In this document: piece by piece, positions 1 to 24,596 of the stretch
Layout of the letters: each line of letters opens with the position of its first letter
Numbering within the stretch: position 1 is the first letter of the stretch
Source: Gongronella butleri
Taxonomy: Eukaryota > Mucoromycota > Mucoromycetes > Mucorales > Cunninghamellaceae
Assembly: GCA_025201375.1 (NCBI GenBank)
Contig: JAIWZP010000046.1
Span: 175,126-239,125, forward strand
Direction: 5' to 3'
DNA length: 64,000 nt
Notes under the pieces: generated by a model
What the model saw: the letters and a program-made list of their open reading frames with translations, nothing else
Databases searched by the model: none
Told to the model about the DNA's origin: nothing
Translations under genes and position numbers: made by a program

Positions 1-93
1 CATCAGTTTCACATCTTTTTTTTGGAAAAAAAAAAAAAGAAAAAAGCGTGTCAGCGTATCAATTACCCGCTCAATTCCTTATCCCATCCTTAC

Positions 94-535
94 TGCCGGC
101 TGTCACAAAGCACGAGACAAAGTATTCATTGAATCGATCTATGGATTTCAAGTACCTGACAACAAAATCCGGGTGAAAAGACGCCCAAAAACAGCCATTG
201 GACCCCACACGCGTGAACAATGGCCCCGTGTCCATTTCTACTTACATGGCTTGCGTGTTCCACTGCACCTCCTCCACGACATCCAGCGCGGCGTGCACAA
301 TAAATTGATTGAGATGCTTGTGGTCGTCGCGCTAAGGGGTCAAAATGAAGAAAAAGAAAGAAAAACGTTAACTTCTATAGACACCGAGTTTCCCGGGGCT
401 GCCCTCCTCATTTCGAAAACACTCGCTTACACGAGGGTTGCTGCTGAATGCAGATGACCGTGACGAGGGTATAATTTCAGCTTCGTAGATAGGATTGTCC
501 GTCACACCGACAATGGCAAAATAATACGTCGCCAT
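94..535 (-). CDS. TRS20: TRAPP complex subunit Trs20/TRAPPC2 (sedlin), 5' part, cut by window edge
   Basis: Small longin-fold subunit of the TRAPP tethering complexes acting in ER-Golgi traffic and autophagy. Three exons can be read: 431-535, 246-331 and 94-155; the next intron runs out of the window. The start ATG at 533-535 gives MATYYFAIVGVTDNPIYEAE, the longin first strand of the family. Exon 2 carries DDHKHLNQFIVHAALDVV and exon 3 YLKSIDRFNEYFVSCFVTAG, both near-identical in spacing to animal sedlin. All three junctions keep the frame with GT-AG ends (donors GTAAGC, GTAAGT, GTAAGG). The C-terminal third lies upstream of coordinate 1 and is not seen. The identification rests on sequence similarity I recognise; the exon limits are my reading of the splice signals. 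Confidence 0.9.
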
Positions 536-2113
536 GAGTGCAAAGATGGGAAACGAAAAGAAGAGCGTCGTGGACAGGGGCAACTCGCCCGGCTGCTTAT
601 TTCTGCGGGTCAAACCCCGCTAGGCGCGATTCATGCCCAGGTGCTTTTCCTTTTTTTTTTTTTTTTTTTTTTTTTTGCACTTTGATGTAAAATAAAAAAC
701 GATTGACCGTGCTTGTCACCATATGTGTATTTGATGGTCGTTGATGATGGCTAAAAAGGGACTGCAGGTGGCATTAAAAAGGATCAAAACCAGCAAATGG
801 TGTTATTTTCCACATTTTTACCATAAATGTCGGCGACACCGCGACACGCAGCGATGCGGTCGTCATGTGGGCACGGATGCTGGAGAATACAGGCGTGTCA
901 AATTAACGCCGCTTTCCAAAATGACAACACAGGGCGCTTCGCTGTCATTGGAGACGACGAGACACTTTTAGCTCAATTTTTTGCAAATCGTAACTCGTAT
1001 CGCAAGAATACAATGGCCGACCATCGAGAAAAAAGCTTGAATCGTTGAGGAGCACGACATGGTGACTGCATGCACCTCGCCCTGTAGACTGTTGGGCCGC
1101 AAACAGGCGGGCCACGCACACTTAGTGGATTTCAATCGCCGTGGATGGAGGGAAAAAGACTTGCGTGGATGGAGCAAAGATATGCGTGGCTGGAGCAAAC
1201 CCGTACTGTAAAAACACCTGATAATCGCACTTTTACCGCCGCCAAAGGCCAAAATCGCGTAAAATTGCGTAAAGTGTGATTATCTCGAAACTTCAAAGGC
1301 AGGACGAAATCGGCGCAAATCGCCCAAGTGCTCAAAATCCAGCAATCTGACATGCATTTCAAACTTTACCATGCGATTTAGAATCATCAATTACCCCTAC
1401 ATAGAACGTCCGTCAAAGCATCACAAATGCAAAGCTAAGTGCACTCAAAGTGCCAAGCAATGCGATTGCCCAATTCTCGATTTATGAACAGAAAATTCTA
1501 CCTAGGCAAAAATATCGCTCGGACGGGTTTGTCTTGAGCACTGGGCCGAAGTTTATGCCATGACGCATTTTTCATGAGCAGGCAAGCAGACTGTAAAAAA
1601 AATTCTGGAGGCACAACAAGCTGTCAAAATTCGAAAACGTGCATTATCGTTTTTGAAAGAGAAATGCCGGTATGTGCTTTTTTGTGCAGTGGGACGCGCT
1701 GCTTCAGGTACGACTGTAAATTAAATGACAGCGCGTGTCGAGCTTGGAATATCGACCGCCCAAACTTTGTTGTCCAACATCATCTCAAAATCGTGAAAAT
1801 CGTACTCATGTGCATTTTACGTATCGGACGCTGGATACGATTATTTTTACCGTAAGCCGAAAAAAAAAGCGCTTCAAGCATGCTTGCAGCAATACACTCA
1901 CCAAATTTTAGCCCCCTAAAATATAACAAAATCGACATTGTGAAAGAACGCGTCGTAAATTCGTGTGTTGCTCTTAAGTAGAAGAAGGATGAACCCACAC
2001 CATTCAGCAACGATACTACAGTAGTCTTGTATCATATGGAATCCGATATCATAGCTGAGGAAGAACATAAAGTTGTGATTTGGGAATTTTATGTATTACA
2101 AGAAAGCATTTTT
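536..2113. other. Intergenic stretch with a repeat relic
   Basis: Lies between TRS20 (transcribed leftwards) and the 3' end of the giant BEACH gene. It contains a run of about 27 T at 650-676 and a diverged copy of the foldback repeat at 1524-1640. Short open frames on both strands show no recognisable protein, no consistent splice sites and no family resemblance, so I call no gene here. Confidence 0.6.
1524..1640 (+). repeat. Diverged solo copy of foldback-repeat central segment
   Basis: Aligns by eye along its whole length with 21370-21490 of foldback copy A (and, inverted, with copy B). Shared blocks include GTCTTGAGCA, TTCTGGAGGCACA and CGCATTTTTC-like sequence in the same order and spacing. 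It is the only piece of that family seen left of 18 kb. Confidence 0.6.
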
Positions 2114-14797
<12,684 letters not shown>

Positions 14798-15889
14798 GCT
14801 ACAAGTTGATTCCGTAAAAAAAAAAAAAAAAAGAAGTAGGAAAGAAAAGTCGTGTGGAGCCAAGGCCCAGGGCGTGTCGATTTTCATTGACATTTAAAGC
14901 CCCGAATGCACGTAAACGGAAACTCCGCCATTACAGGGCCTTTTTCGTCCGCCTTGGCGCGCCTAGGTTTGCCCTCGCACGAGCCATCTCACACGTCAAA
15001 CATGGCGCCATGCCAAGGTTCATGGGTCCATGCTCCCCCCCCAATAGAGCATTCATTACCCTCTTTCGCGCAATATCTTAATGTTTCCTTCCTAGCCGGC
15101 GCGCCAAGTTGCGCGCATCCCAAAAGGTACTTACACTAGCCTCTACACTGTGTGTCACAGGCCTCCGCGCCATATCAATAGGCATCAATGCCATGAATGT
15201 TCACATCGATCGCGTCAAAACGCGCATTTTTGTCATTTATTGATGTCAATTGGCACATGGATCGGATCTGCCCAGCACGAAACGTGTCTACTTTACCACT
15301 TGACCATCGACGGACACGCCAAAGCAGCTAAAAGGTACAAAAGCGTTGCAAGTCTATTGAAAAAAAGGAACAAAAAGGAACAAATTTGCTAAAATGGGCG
15401 ATAGTTCTCGGCAGGACCTCAATTGATTGCCATGTTTATGGCACAGGCTCCAGCAAGTGAACATGATACCCAAAAACAGCGGTAGCGCGCTTCAGGAACC
15501 TCAAGACAAGCAAGAGCGAGCGTAAATGCATTGAAATGGCCAAAATCTAACCTATTTGAGATTTGCAGACGTTGCGGCCATCGAATCTCCATTCACTTTT
15601 GAATCAACATGTCTCTCATGACTGTGAAAAGCATCACATGTAGCCTGGGGAGGGGGTGATAAATGAACATTTTTAATAAAAGCAAGCCGAAGAAGCAAAA
15701 AAATCAAAGAGACACAAGTCACTCCTTTGACAACCGTGGATTCCTTGAGCAAAAAAAGCGTGTTGGCCAATCAGCGGCGCCCCATTGAAAACCTAAAAAA
15801 ATATATTAGGTGCCTTTTTTTTTTTTGTTTTTTTGTTTTTCTTTTGTTTTCACGTTTGTTTTTGATATTTTCTTTGTTTCTTTTACGTT
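14798..15889. other. Promoter region between two divergent genes
   Basis: Separates the start of the BEACH gene (minus) from the Gag/protease-like gene (plus), so it should hold both promoters. The last 80 bases before 15890 are a pyrimidine-rich tract (T/C runs from 15812), as also seen before other plus-strand starts in this window. No LTR-like terminal repeat or further coding region was recognised. Confidence 0.55.
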
Positions 15890-17938
15890 ATGGCCAAGCC
15901 AAACACGGACAATCCTTTGGAAAATGAGCTTCGCGCGGAGCAGCTGCGTCTTTCTCAAGAGCTGGAGGCGTATGTCGAGCATTTTCTCGGTGTCGTCGCG
16001 TCCAACAAGTATGATCTCGCCGAGGACGAGAAAGTGGTCTTGTTCACGACGAATCTTCATCCGCGGTGGAAGCGGTATCTCGAGCCGCTCGAGCCGTTTC
16101 TGTACACGCTGGACGATGCCGTGTCGGCCGCGCGGTACCATTGTGCCAAGATGAGCGCGCTGCTGGGCGTCGAACAGGTGAAATCCACCCTGTTTGCATC
16201 GGCATCGGCCAAGGCCGCGCTGCTTAGTGGCGACTTCGCGCTCCCAGGCTCCGCCGCACCGTCACCCGCTGCGAAGCCGAGAATCGCGCGGACCGTGAAA
16301 AATGTCCAAGTGAGCTCGCCCTTTTCCACGCAAGCCGCGCCAATTTCTTCATCCACGCTGGCCAAATCCGACAATGCGTCGTCCTCGACCTCGACCGCGC
16401 ATGCTCCCGCCGCCGCGGCAACGTCGTCGGCGTCGGCGTCGTCCTCGACCACCACGACCGCGACCGCCACCACGAAAACCAAGAAAAAGAGCAAATCGGC
16501 CGCCAAAAAGGAACAACAACAGCACGTCCACTCGCACGCGTGCATGCACCACGACCCCACCATCGACGATTATGACGAGTACATGGCCGATCTACTCCAC
16601 ATGGCCATGCACAATTACTATGATGAAATTGCCGCAGGCACGTCGACTCCCGTGGCACCAAAGACTTCGACAAAGCAAAAGAGCACAACCACGCAAACAT
16701 CGGCGGCTGCCAAATCATCCAATGCTTCCAGCAGCACCAACAACAACAACAAGGCATCGTCAGCGGCCACCGCATCGAGCAAATCCGCCAAGAACGCCGT
16801 CAATGGCTCGAACAAGGCCACAGTGCCAGTGGACAATTCCAACCCAGGCGCCATCCTCAGCAATCAAATGGAAAAGATCAACAATGGCACTGGCACGGGC
16901 AGCAGCGGCAGCAACAACAAGACGGCGGAGAAAAAGACACCGGCTGAGAACAAGAAGCCTGCATTGTCTTCGTCGTCATCATCGTCTTCCAACAACAACA
17001 ACAACAACAACGCGGGCCCGGCCACAACGTTCCATACGGGGATGATGTCCTTGGCCTCGATTGGGCAATTGGGGCCTGACGCGCTCAAACGCTACGCCAT
17101 GGGCAAGTCCACGGACGAGGAGATCGCCAAGATCAAGCAGATGAACCTGCCCGACAATCGCTTTGTGGAATTCCAAGGTGGAGCAAGCAACACCACCATG
17201 ACCGACGCCGAGCGATACGACTTCATAGTCACGGCAACCAATGGCAAGGTGGGCCACACATGCAGCCAACACCACGGCCAAGTGCCTCCGCAAGATAAGA
17301 CTGGAAAACTGATCAATTGGGAATACGACCCCGTCAAGGACAAGACGTACCTTTACTTTCACTCGCGCGTCCACCACATGATCCACAACTTCATGACAAA
17401 CCACGTCCGCACCAAAAAAGACATCGTCTATACCCACATCCCTCGCGCACACCAGGACGTCACACTCGCCTTTTTAAACCTCGAGATCGACGACATCCCC
17501 GTCAAGGCCCTCCTCGCCAAAAACAGGTGGCAAAAATCCGCATTGTCGCTGCGCATCGCCACACAGCTCGACCTGCAATTCGACCTGGACCGCTGGCAGG
17601 CAATCGACACGGAATTCGGCTACATTGAACAGTCCATGGGCTCCGTCACCGTCCCCATCCCCTACGGACCGAAGAACAGCAAAAAGACATTCGACACCCT
17701 CGTGCAGATCCTCCCCATCTTTTACGGAGGCACCGTCGACATGATCCTTGGCGCTGACTTTTTCGAAAATGCCAAGGCGCGCTTCTTCCCCAGCAAAAAA
17801 ATCATCGAGATCAATGGCCGCGACACAAAGTTCACAACAGGCACGCTAAAGGCCTCAGACGCAAAGAACATCCGCCTCGTCACCGATCTGTTCAATTGCG
17901 ACGATCTGCGCACCCCGCCTGACCAGCGAAGGGCTTAA
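15890..17938 (+). CDS. Gag/retropepsin-like protein with degenerate active site (possibly domesticated)
   Basis: Single intact 682-residue ORF with no intron; ATG at 15890 follows a pyrimidine tract. Residues about 1-95 resemble the capsid part of Ty3/Gypsy Gag (DEKVVLFTTNLHPRWKRYLE, then a TLDDAVSAARYHC helix). Residues about 100-370 are low-complexity A/S/T/N-rich linker. Residues about 520-640 follow the layout of a Gag-linked aspartic protease: a strand with LEIDDIPVKALL, then SALSLRIATQLDLQF, and a C-terminal TVDMILGADFFENAKARF block typical of retropepsins. Where the catalytic D-S/T-G should stand (about residue 540) the sequence reads ALLAKNRWQKSAL, so proteolysis is unlikely. No zinc knuckle, reverse transcriptase, integrase or LTR is seen nearby. 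Either an intact ORF left from a dead retroelement or a gene co-opted by the host; the long open frame favours the second, but that is inference. Confidence 0.65.
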   Translation: MAKPNTDNPLENELRAEQLRLSQELEAYVEHFLGVVASNKYDLAEDEKVVLFTTNLHPRWKRYLEPLEPFLYTLDDAVSAARYHCAKMSALLGVEQVKSTLFASASAKAALLSGDFALPGSAAPSPAAKPRIARTVKNVQVSSPFSTQAAPISSSTLAKSDNASSSTSTAHAPAAAATSSASASSSTTTTATATTKTKKKSKSAAKKEQQQHVHSHACMHHDPTIDDYDEYMADLLHMAMHNYYDEIAAGTSTPVAPKTSTKQKSTTTQTSAAAKSSNASSSTNNNNKASSAATASSKSAKNAVNGSNKATVPVDNSNPGAILSNQMEKINNGTGTGSSGSNNKTAEKKTPAENKKPALSSSSSSSSNNNNNNNAGPATTFHTGMMSLASIGQLGPDALKRYAMGKSTDEEIAKIKQMNLPDNRFVEFQGGASNTTMTDAERYDFIVTATNGKVGHTCSQHHGQVPPQDKTGKLINWEYDPVKDKTYLYFHSRVHHMIHNFMTNHVRTKKDIVYTHIPRAHQDVTLAFLNLEIDDIPVKALLAKNRWQKSALSLRIATQLDLQFDLDRWQAIDTEFGYIEQSMGSVTVPIPYGPKNSKKTFDTLVQILPIFYGGTVDMILGADFFENAKARFFPSKKIIEINGRDTKFTTGTLKASDAKNIRLVTDLFNCDDLRTPPDQRRA

Positions 17939-18889
17939 ATCCCTCCCTCTTTTTTTTTTCCGTCACTCAATGCAATAACCCCCCTCTCCCTGTATGAAAA
18001 AAATTGAATCACACCCATCAAATAAATGTTTTGAAATAAAAAATAATCGGTGGTCCATCACTTGATTTCTGATGTGAGCCAAGAAAAAGTCGCTACTGTA
18101 TCATATGATGTTTTCACCGTTTTGCCGATAGATCGCCATGTCTTGAGGCGATTGGTATGATATGATATGAAAAGTTTGCGCTTTGAAATAAACACAACCT
18201 GCTCGTGCATCACGACGAGGCACCACTGGGCTGGTCCACTACTGTATCGCATCCATTGGTGTACGTGTACAATACCATCAAAAAACATACAGTAGCAACC
18301 TCGATTTGCTTGACAACGAACCAAGCAAAGCACAGTGCTCAGCCGTAACAAGATACCGGTAGGCAGAGTTTGCCACGGCGGCGACCTGGCACCGCGCACA
18401 AAAAAAAAAAAAAAAAAAAACTACAGTAGTGTGGTCTCGATGTATTGATGACATTTGACGAAAATCGCGATTTGCTTAACGAGAAGCACCAAGACAAACG
18501 AACTCCGAAACGCGTCTAAATGTCAACCAGAGTGCTAAAAAGGGAATGGGGCTCATGGTGCAATTGTCAAACCACCTCAGGTGGGCAACACGCGCAAATA
18601 AAAAAAAAAGTGCCCTGCACGAGCTCACAAACCAAAATCAAATGAATCATTCGAAGTGCGCCAACTTCCCACGCGAGAAAATGGCCACGTCTGATCCGCG
18701 AGAAATGCGTACTGCATCAATATTATCATATGAAATTCAAAGTTATTGTGCATTTTCACAAATGCAACGCTGACTGCCTAAAAATCTTGATGGATTGCCT
18801 CCAAATAAACTTTGCCACTTTGCTTTCCAAGCGCCTCTTTTTTCAAATGAATCATCTACTGTATATACTGTATGTCACTACAACAGTAG
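17939..18889. other. Intergenic, no gene seen; left edge of repeat island
   Basis: Follows the stop of the Gag/protease-like gene. It holds AATAAA-type 3' signals near 18020-18045, an A run of about 20 at 18401-18420, and a striking density of the 7-mer TACAGTA/TACTGTA (18094, 18240, 18288, 18422, 18857, 18866). No coding region or recognisable element end was found. Confidence 0.55.
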
Positions 18890-21800
18890 GTACTGTATTG
18901 TCGAAAGCTCGAAACAACAGACAAAAATGCAACAAATCACATTTTTTGCCAAAACCAGATGGCTAGCCCTTGGTTTTTATATCATTTTTGTAGATAAACA
19001 AGGCAAGTTTACCCAGGGTGTGAGACTGTGAGTGGTGCAGCGATCCGAGGACCAAAATTTTACTGCTCGAGAATGCTGACAGACCCCCTTGGAAAATCAC
19101 TAGAAAATGTTAATTTAAGAAAATCAACAATGCTCGCTACCAAGTGCCCGCCGCTCCGCAAATCCTAATATCATTTGTGCATTTTGCATGCTTGCTTGTC
19201 GAACACAAAGTAAAAACAAGGGGCTAATCACGCCAGTGACGAGAAATTCGAGATTTTTCTAGAAATTCACAATTTCGGCCCTAACGCTCTCAATTGTGAT
19301 TCGATCATGCTGAAAATTTACAAGTAGTAAGAGACGCGCGAGAAGGTCATTTCACCTTAGTCCAGCAAAGCTGATGCGCAACCTTTTTACAGTTGCAACG
19401 CCAGATTTAAAATTTCAACTCCAATTTTCTCGACAAGGAACAAGGTACGTAACCCTCGGCAAGTTTGCAGCGACAAAAAAAGCAGAATTCGATTCACTCT
19501 GTCAAATAACACCAGTTTCACTGGCGTGCGACAAAAACTGGTCGAGAAATCCAAGTTTCTCAAATTTGACTTTGATTGCTTTTTTCTCGTGGTCCGTCAG
19601 GTCAACCCTCGAGTTTTATTACAGATTTGTTTAGAAAGACGGGGTCGATGCATGTAATGAGATGACTCTTCAAGCGCTGGTGTGTAGGGTGCCAAACTGA
19701 TTTCACTTTTCTCGGGGCACCAGCCAATCAATTGGAGGAACCTCCAGGCGCATTTTGACATGACCAAGAGATCACCTTGAGTTTTTCCAAAAATCCAAAA
19801 AAAAGATTTCACCACCAAAGACTTATCGCAACGCCACCAAACTTTCCCAGCCATAGGATTCGGCCCCTCTCTTTTCATAAAAAATTAAAACCCGGATGTC
19901 AAACAGCTGGTTCCGCGAGTAACTTGACATTGCTGAAATTTTGGCTGTGACGCATTTTTCAAAAAATCATTTCGCGGTAAAATCGTGCTTCAATCACTGC
20001 CAAACTTAACATCCGTACTGTATTTTTCAATGCCGCTCTTTTCAGAAAAAAATAAAAACGAGAGGGCACTCTGGCCGTTGTCGAGACATGCACAGATTTC
20101 ATCGATTTGCACAAATTGCAATATTGACGGCCACAAGCTCTAATTGGATCGATGCCAAAATCAGCCAAATTAGGTAATTTTGGCACGTCAATTTATAATG
20201 AAACGTTAAAATGCAGTGAATTATTAGGCAGTTGTCGACAATTTTAGAAAGTTGGCAATTTTCCCATGATTTCACAAATCTAGTCTTAAAGACCACAAAC
20301 CATAGAATGGTTGTCTCTCCAAACCTACACATATGATTACTGTATTTCTTGCCGTTCTTTCTCTACAAACTCTTAAAAACCAGAGGTCAGCTTGATCGTT
20401 GTGCAGATGAATCCAAAAGGTCGTTATTTTCACAAATTTGGCACTGGATCTCGAAATATTTTGTGGATCGCGGAGAAAACAGCAACGAACGAAAGAGACG
20501 CACTTGAGTGTCATTTCTGGATTGTTTGCTTGCCCGATGGGCGAACTCTGCACGCGTGCAAAAGTCGATCAAACATTGGATTAATTTTCAAGTTCGATCA
20601 TCTCCACAACCGGAAAAACAACCACCGGTGTTTTTAGCGTGTCGAATGAGGCTGCTTAATTGCTGTCGAATGCAGCAAGTTTCACTGCGATCTGATCAAA
20701 ACTGATGGAGAAAATAACTTTTCCTAGAGATTTCTGCAATTGCCCTTTACTCGAGAACGGTCTAATAAACTTGTGATTTTTATTCCAGTTTTACCAACAA
20801 ACCTGGGGCAAAGCACCTAATGGGATGACTTGCGGCGCGCCAGCTTGGGTTTGAACTTTCTGCATCGGTCATTTTACCAGCCTGCTGCAGCCCACTCAGT
20901 GCACAAAAATGTGCAAAATAAAAAATTAAAAAAAAGTAAAAAAAATAAAAATTCCATGCAATCCACGCACCTTAATTTGGAAGAGTCAACCCTTAAATTT
21001 TTGCAAAAACATTCGCACCAAATTAGACAATTTTACTCAGTCGATCGCCGTTCATGCGTCACTCTTTGGGCAATTTTCTTAAGTTGGGGCAACCTGCCAT
21101 TTTGCGCGTCTATCACGATTCATCGGAGTTACCGGTTTGGGATGCATTGATCACTCGGAGTTCAAAATTGGCCGTTTTAGAATTTAAAATTGTGACCCCT
21201 GAATTTTTCAAACGTGGTCGTAGCGCTCTGGGGGTTTAAGCTTTTTTGTTGCAAATTTTGCGCTGAATTCGATGCAGATATTTTTGAGCGGGGTGGGCCA
21301 TGCAGATGGCGAGATGAATGCAAAATAGAAAAAATAAAAGGTTTTTGAAATTTTCGAGCCCAAAAAAAATCAGGTAGGTTCGTCTTGAGCATTGGGCTGT
21401 AGTTTGTGCCGTGACACATTTTTCGTTGGCTGGTGAACAGGCTGTAAAAACATTTCTGGAGGCACAGCGCCGGCAAAGTCCGAAAAACATGCTTCTTGTT
21501 GTTTGATCGACTTTTTCAAGCATGCAAAGATTGTTCATCTGGCATGAAAACAACCTAAAAATGACAACCGAGTCCGTCTCTTTCGATCGTTGCTGTTTTC
21601 TCCGCGATCCACAAAATATTTCGAGATCCAGTACCAAATTTGTGAAAATAACGACCTTTTGGATTCATCTGCACAACGACCAAGCTGACCTCTGGTTTTT
21701 AAGAGCTTGTAGCGAAAAAACGCCCAGAAATAATCTAATGTGAAGGTTTGGAAAGACATTCTTTATATGGCTTTGTGGACTTGATAAAGACTAGATTGGT

Positions 21801-22690
21801 GAAAATAATGAAAAATGCCAACTTTCTAAAATTGTCGACAACTGCCTAATAATTCACTGAATTTTAATGTTTCATTATAAATTGACGTGCCAAAATTACC
21901 TAATTTGGCTGATTTTGGCATCGATCCAATTAGAGCTTGTGGCCATCAATATTGCAATTTGTGCAAATCGATGAAATCTGTGCATGTCTCGACAACGGCT
22001 ACAGCGACCTCTGGTTTTTATTTTTTCTGAAAAGAGGGCCGTTGAAAAATACGGGATGTTAAGTTTGGCAGTGATTGAAGTACGATTTTACCGCGAAATG
22101 ATTTTTGAAAAATGCGTCACAGCTAAAATTTCAGCAATGTCAAGTTACTCGCGGAACCAGCAGTTTGACATTGGTGTTTTAATTTTTTTTGAAAAGAGAG
22201 GGGCCGAATCGTATAGCTGGGAAAATTTCGTGGCGTTGCGACAAGCCTTTGGTGGTGAAATCCTTTTTTTGGATTTTTGGAAAAACTCAAGTTGTTGTCA
22301 TGGTCATGTCAAAATGCACCTGGAGGTTCCGCCAATTTGATTGGCTGGTGCCCCGAGAAAAGAGAAATCATTTTGGCACCCTACACGCCAGCGCTTGGAG
22401 AGTCATCTCATTACATGCATCGACCCCGTCTTTCTAAACAAATCTGTAATAAAACTCGGGGGTTGACTTGACGGATCACGAGAAAAAAGCAATCAAAGTC
22501 AAATTTGAGAAACTTAGATTTCTCGACCAGTTTTGGTGGCACGCCAGTGAAACTGGTGTCATTTGACAAAGAATCGAATTCTGCATTTTTTGTCGCTGCA
22601 AACTTGCCGAGGGTTACCTTGTTCATTGTCTAGAAAATTGGAGTTAAAATTTTAAATCTGGCATCGCAAGCGTACAAAGGTGTCGCGAGC
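18890..22690. repeat. Foldback repeat copy A (large imperfect palindrome, non-coding)
   Basis: Left arm about 18890-20585 and right arm about 21500-22690 are inverted, diverged versions of each other, around a spacer of about 0.9 kb (20586-21500). For example 19597-19878 read on the minus strand matches 22189-22471 on the plus strand, and 20272-20553 (minus) matches 21522-21743 (plus). The right arm lacks the outer 0.5 kb of the left arm (18890-19370), so the copy is truncated at 22690. Open frames inside are short and carry no domain. A second copy (B) lies inverted at 31312-34830. Confidence 0.8.
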
Positions 22691-22978
22691 CAGCCTTGGT
22701 TCTCGTAGATCAACGCGTCAGCGAGGCCAGCGACGCGTGTAGTGCGGCGATGGACGCACTTAGACGCGCTTAGACGCGTTTTAGACGCGCTTTTATTCAA
22801 AAAAAGGAAAAGAAAAAAAGACTTAAAAGAATCAAAATCAAAAAAGACATGAAGACTATTATTATTACATGATGCGCAGAAAACAAGTCAACTTGCCCAT
22901 TTGCCAGCCATAGACACCCGCTTTGCCCAAACACGGCTACAAGTCAAGATAGCCGTGAATACCATCATACGCCACGTG
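22691..22978. other. Unique spacer with GACGCGYTTTAG-type short tandem repeats
   Basis: Between the broken right end of foldback copy A and the TA target site of the pogo element. At 22760-22795 the motif TTAGACGCG occurs several times in tandem with small variation. Nothing coding recognised. Confidence 0.5.
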
Positions 22979-22980
22979 TA

Positions 22981-23003
22981 CAGGTAGGTTCTGGATATAT
23001 CGG
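22981..23003 (+). repeat. Left terminal inverted repeat of pogo element
   Basis: Begins with CAGG after the TA dinucleotide at 22979-22980 and ends in the palindromic-looking ATATATCGG. It pairs with 25894-25915 except for one extra G near the tip. Confidence 0.85.
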
Positions 23004-23471
23004 TTTCAAAAATTTTCATTTTTTTTGCTGCCGATATACGAAGTGCCTGCAAAATGCCGATATAGCCAGTTTCAGTCTGGGCCCATGCACTGTGCCTAAA
23101 TCATATGGGCAAGAAGGTTAATACAGTATTGCTGCGTGTCATTGATGCCAATGTCGTGCAGTACAGTATGTTCATGCGCGAGGTCTTCATTAAATTATTT
23201 CATATTTGAATCAAATGTGTCAAATGCTATCCTCTTTCATACAAATCATTTTGCAAATGCAAAAATCGATCAAAATTAGCCGTACACGCGTCATTAGCGT
23301 GCCTAGAGGCGAAATTTGTTCAAATCGCGTCAGATTTGAATCAAATGTGTCAAATAGAGCTCTCTTTCATATGAATCATTTTGAAACAGGCATTGCCTGA
23401 GCATATTTCATGGAATATACAAAAAATTCGAAACCGGCCTTGTACTACTGTATGCGTATTACAATGCAATT

Positions 23472-24552
23472 TTATTGGATTTTTTTGAAGAACAAATCAA
23501 GGGATGTTTGGGTGCTAGTGGTTGCTGCTGCACGAATTTGCGCATCTTTGGCCTCTATCTTGGCTTCAATGGCAGCATAAATCGGAAAATCGAGAGGATC
23601 GTCAAGAGGAAGGCATGCAAGCGTCGTGGTGAGAAGTTGACGTTGAAGAGCCCAAGATGCCTTGCAGTCATTGACATAATTGTCGTCCTCGAACTCAGTG
23701 GCAGGGTCAATTGGATTTGGGTCCGAATCATCCACGTCCTCGACAACTTGGAGCGCGTCCTCGTCCCTGGCCAAACGCTCCACTTCTCGGATGAGCTCCT
23801 CATTGTTCGGATCACCGAAAAGAGTTGCAAGGTCCGATTGGATCTGCGTGCTCACAGCAGCATCGCCGTCATTGTCAGTCATGGGAGCAGCAGCGGCATC
23901 ATTGTCATCCTATTAAAAAATTATAAATAATGCCTTTTAACGCTGATTTTTCACGTGTCATCTTTCAGTGCTGATGTACCTCGGTGTCAGTCACGGCCTC
24001 GTCCTCGTCCTCGTCCTCGTCCACGCAATACTTCATCAACGTCGTTGTCTTGAAGCAGTTCTTGATCGTGGTGCTCGAAATTTCATTTTTTAAAATTTGA
24101 GATGTCCAAAGCATGGCCACATCCTGGTCAATCTTAAAAAGGGACTTGCGCAAGCCTTGTCCATACAAAATTGCTGCGCGGCGATATTGTTTAGATCTAC
24201 AATAAATAAATGATGAACATCTAGCTACAATGTCAAAATGCCTGCGCATTAAAATGTCTTACCGATAACGTTTTTTGTAAGCCGCAATAATACCCGCGTC
24301 TAAAGGCTGTAATTTGGAGGTGGTGTTGGGTGGCAAAAAAATGACTTCAACATTGTCGAGCTGGGGCAATGGCTTGTGACAACTTGCATTGTCCATAAGC
24401 AAGTAGCATTTTTCACCCTTGTGCTTGGCACCGCAAGCTCTGTCAATGACCTTGAGAATCTTGCGAAAAAAACTCGTTGACCATCCACGCTTTGCTGTTA
24501 TTGAAATAGCGGTATCCTCCCTTGGGTGCCCCTACGACATGTACAGCAATGT

Positions 24553-24596
<44 letters not shown>

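Noticed and set aside
19374..22626. Several open frames of 60-130 codons in foldback copies A and B
   Set aside because: The same DNA is open on both strands, the frames are only as conserved as the DNA, and none has a domain; they are by-products of repeat identity.
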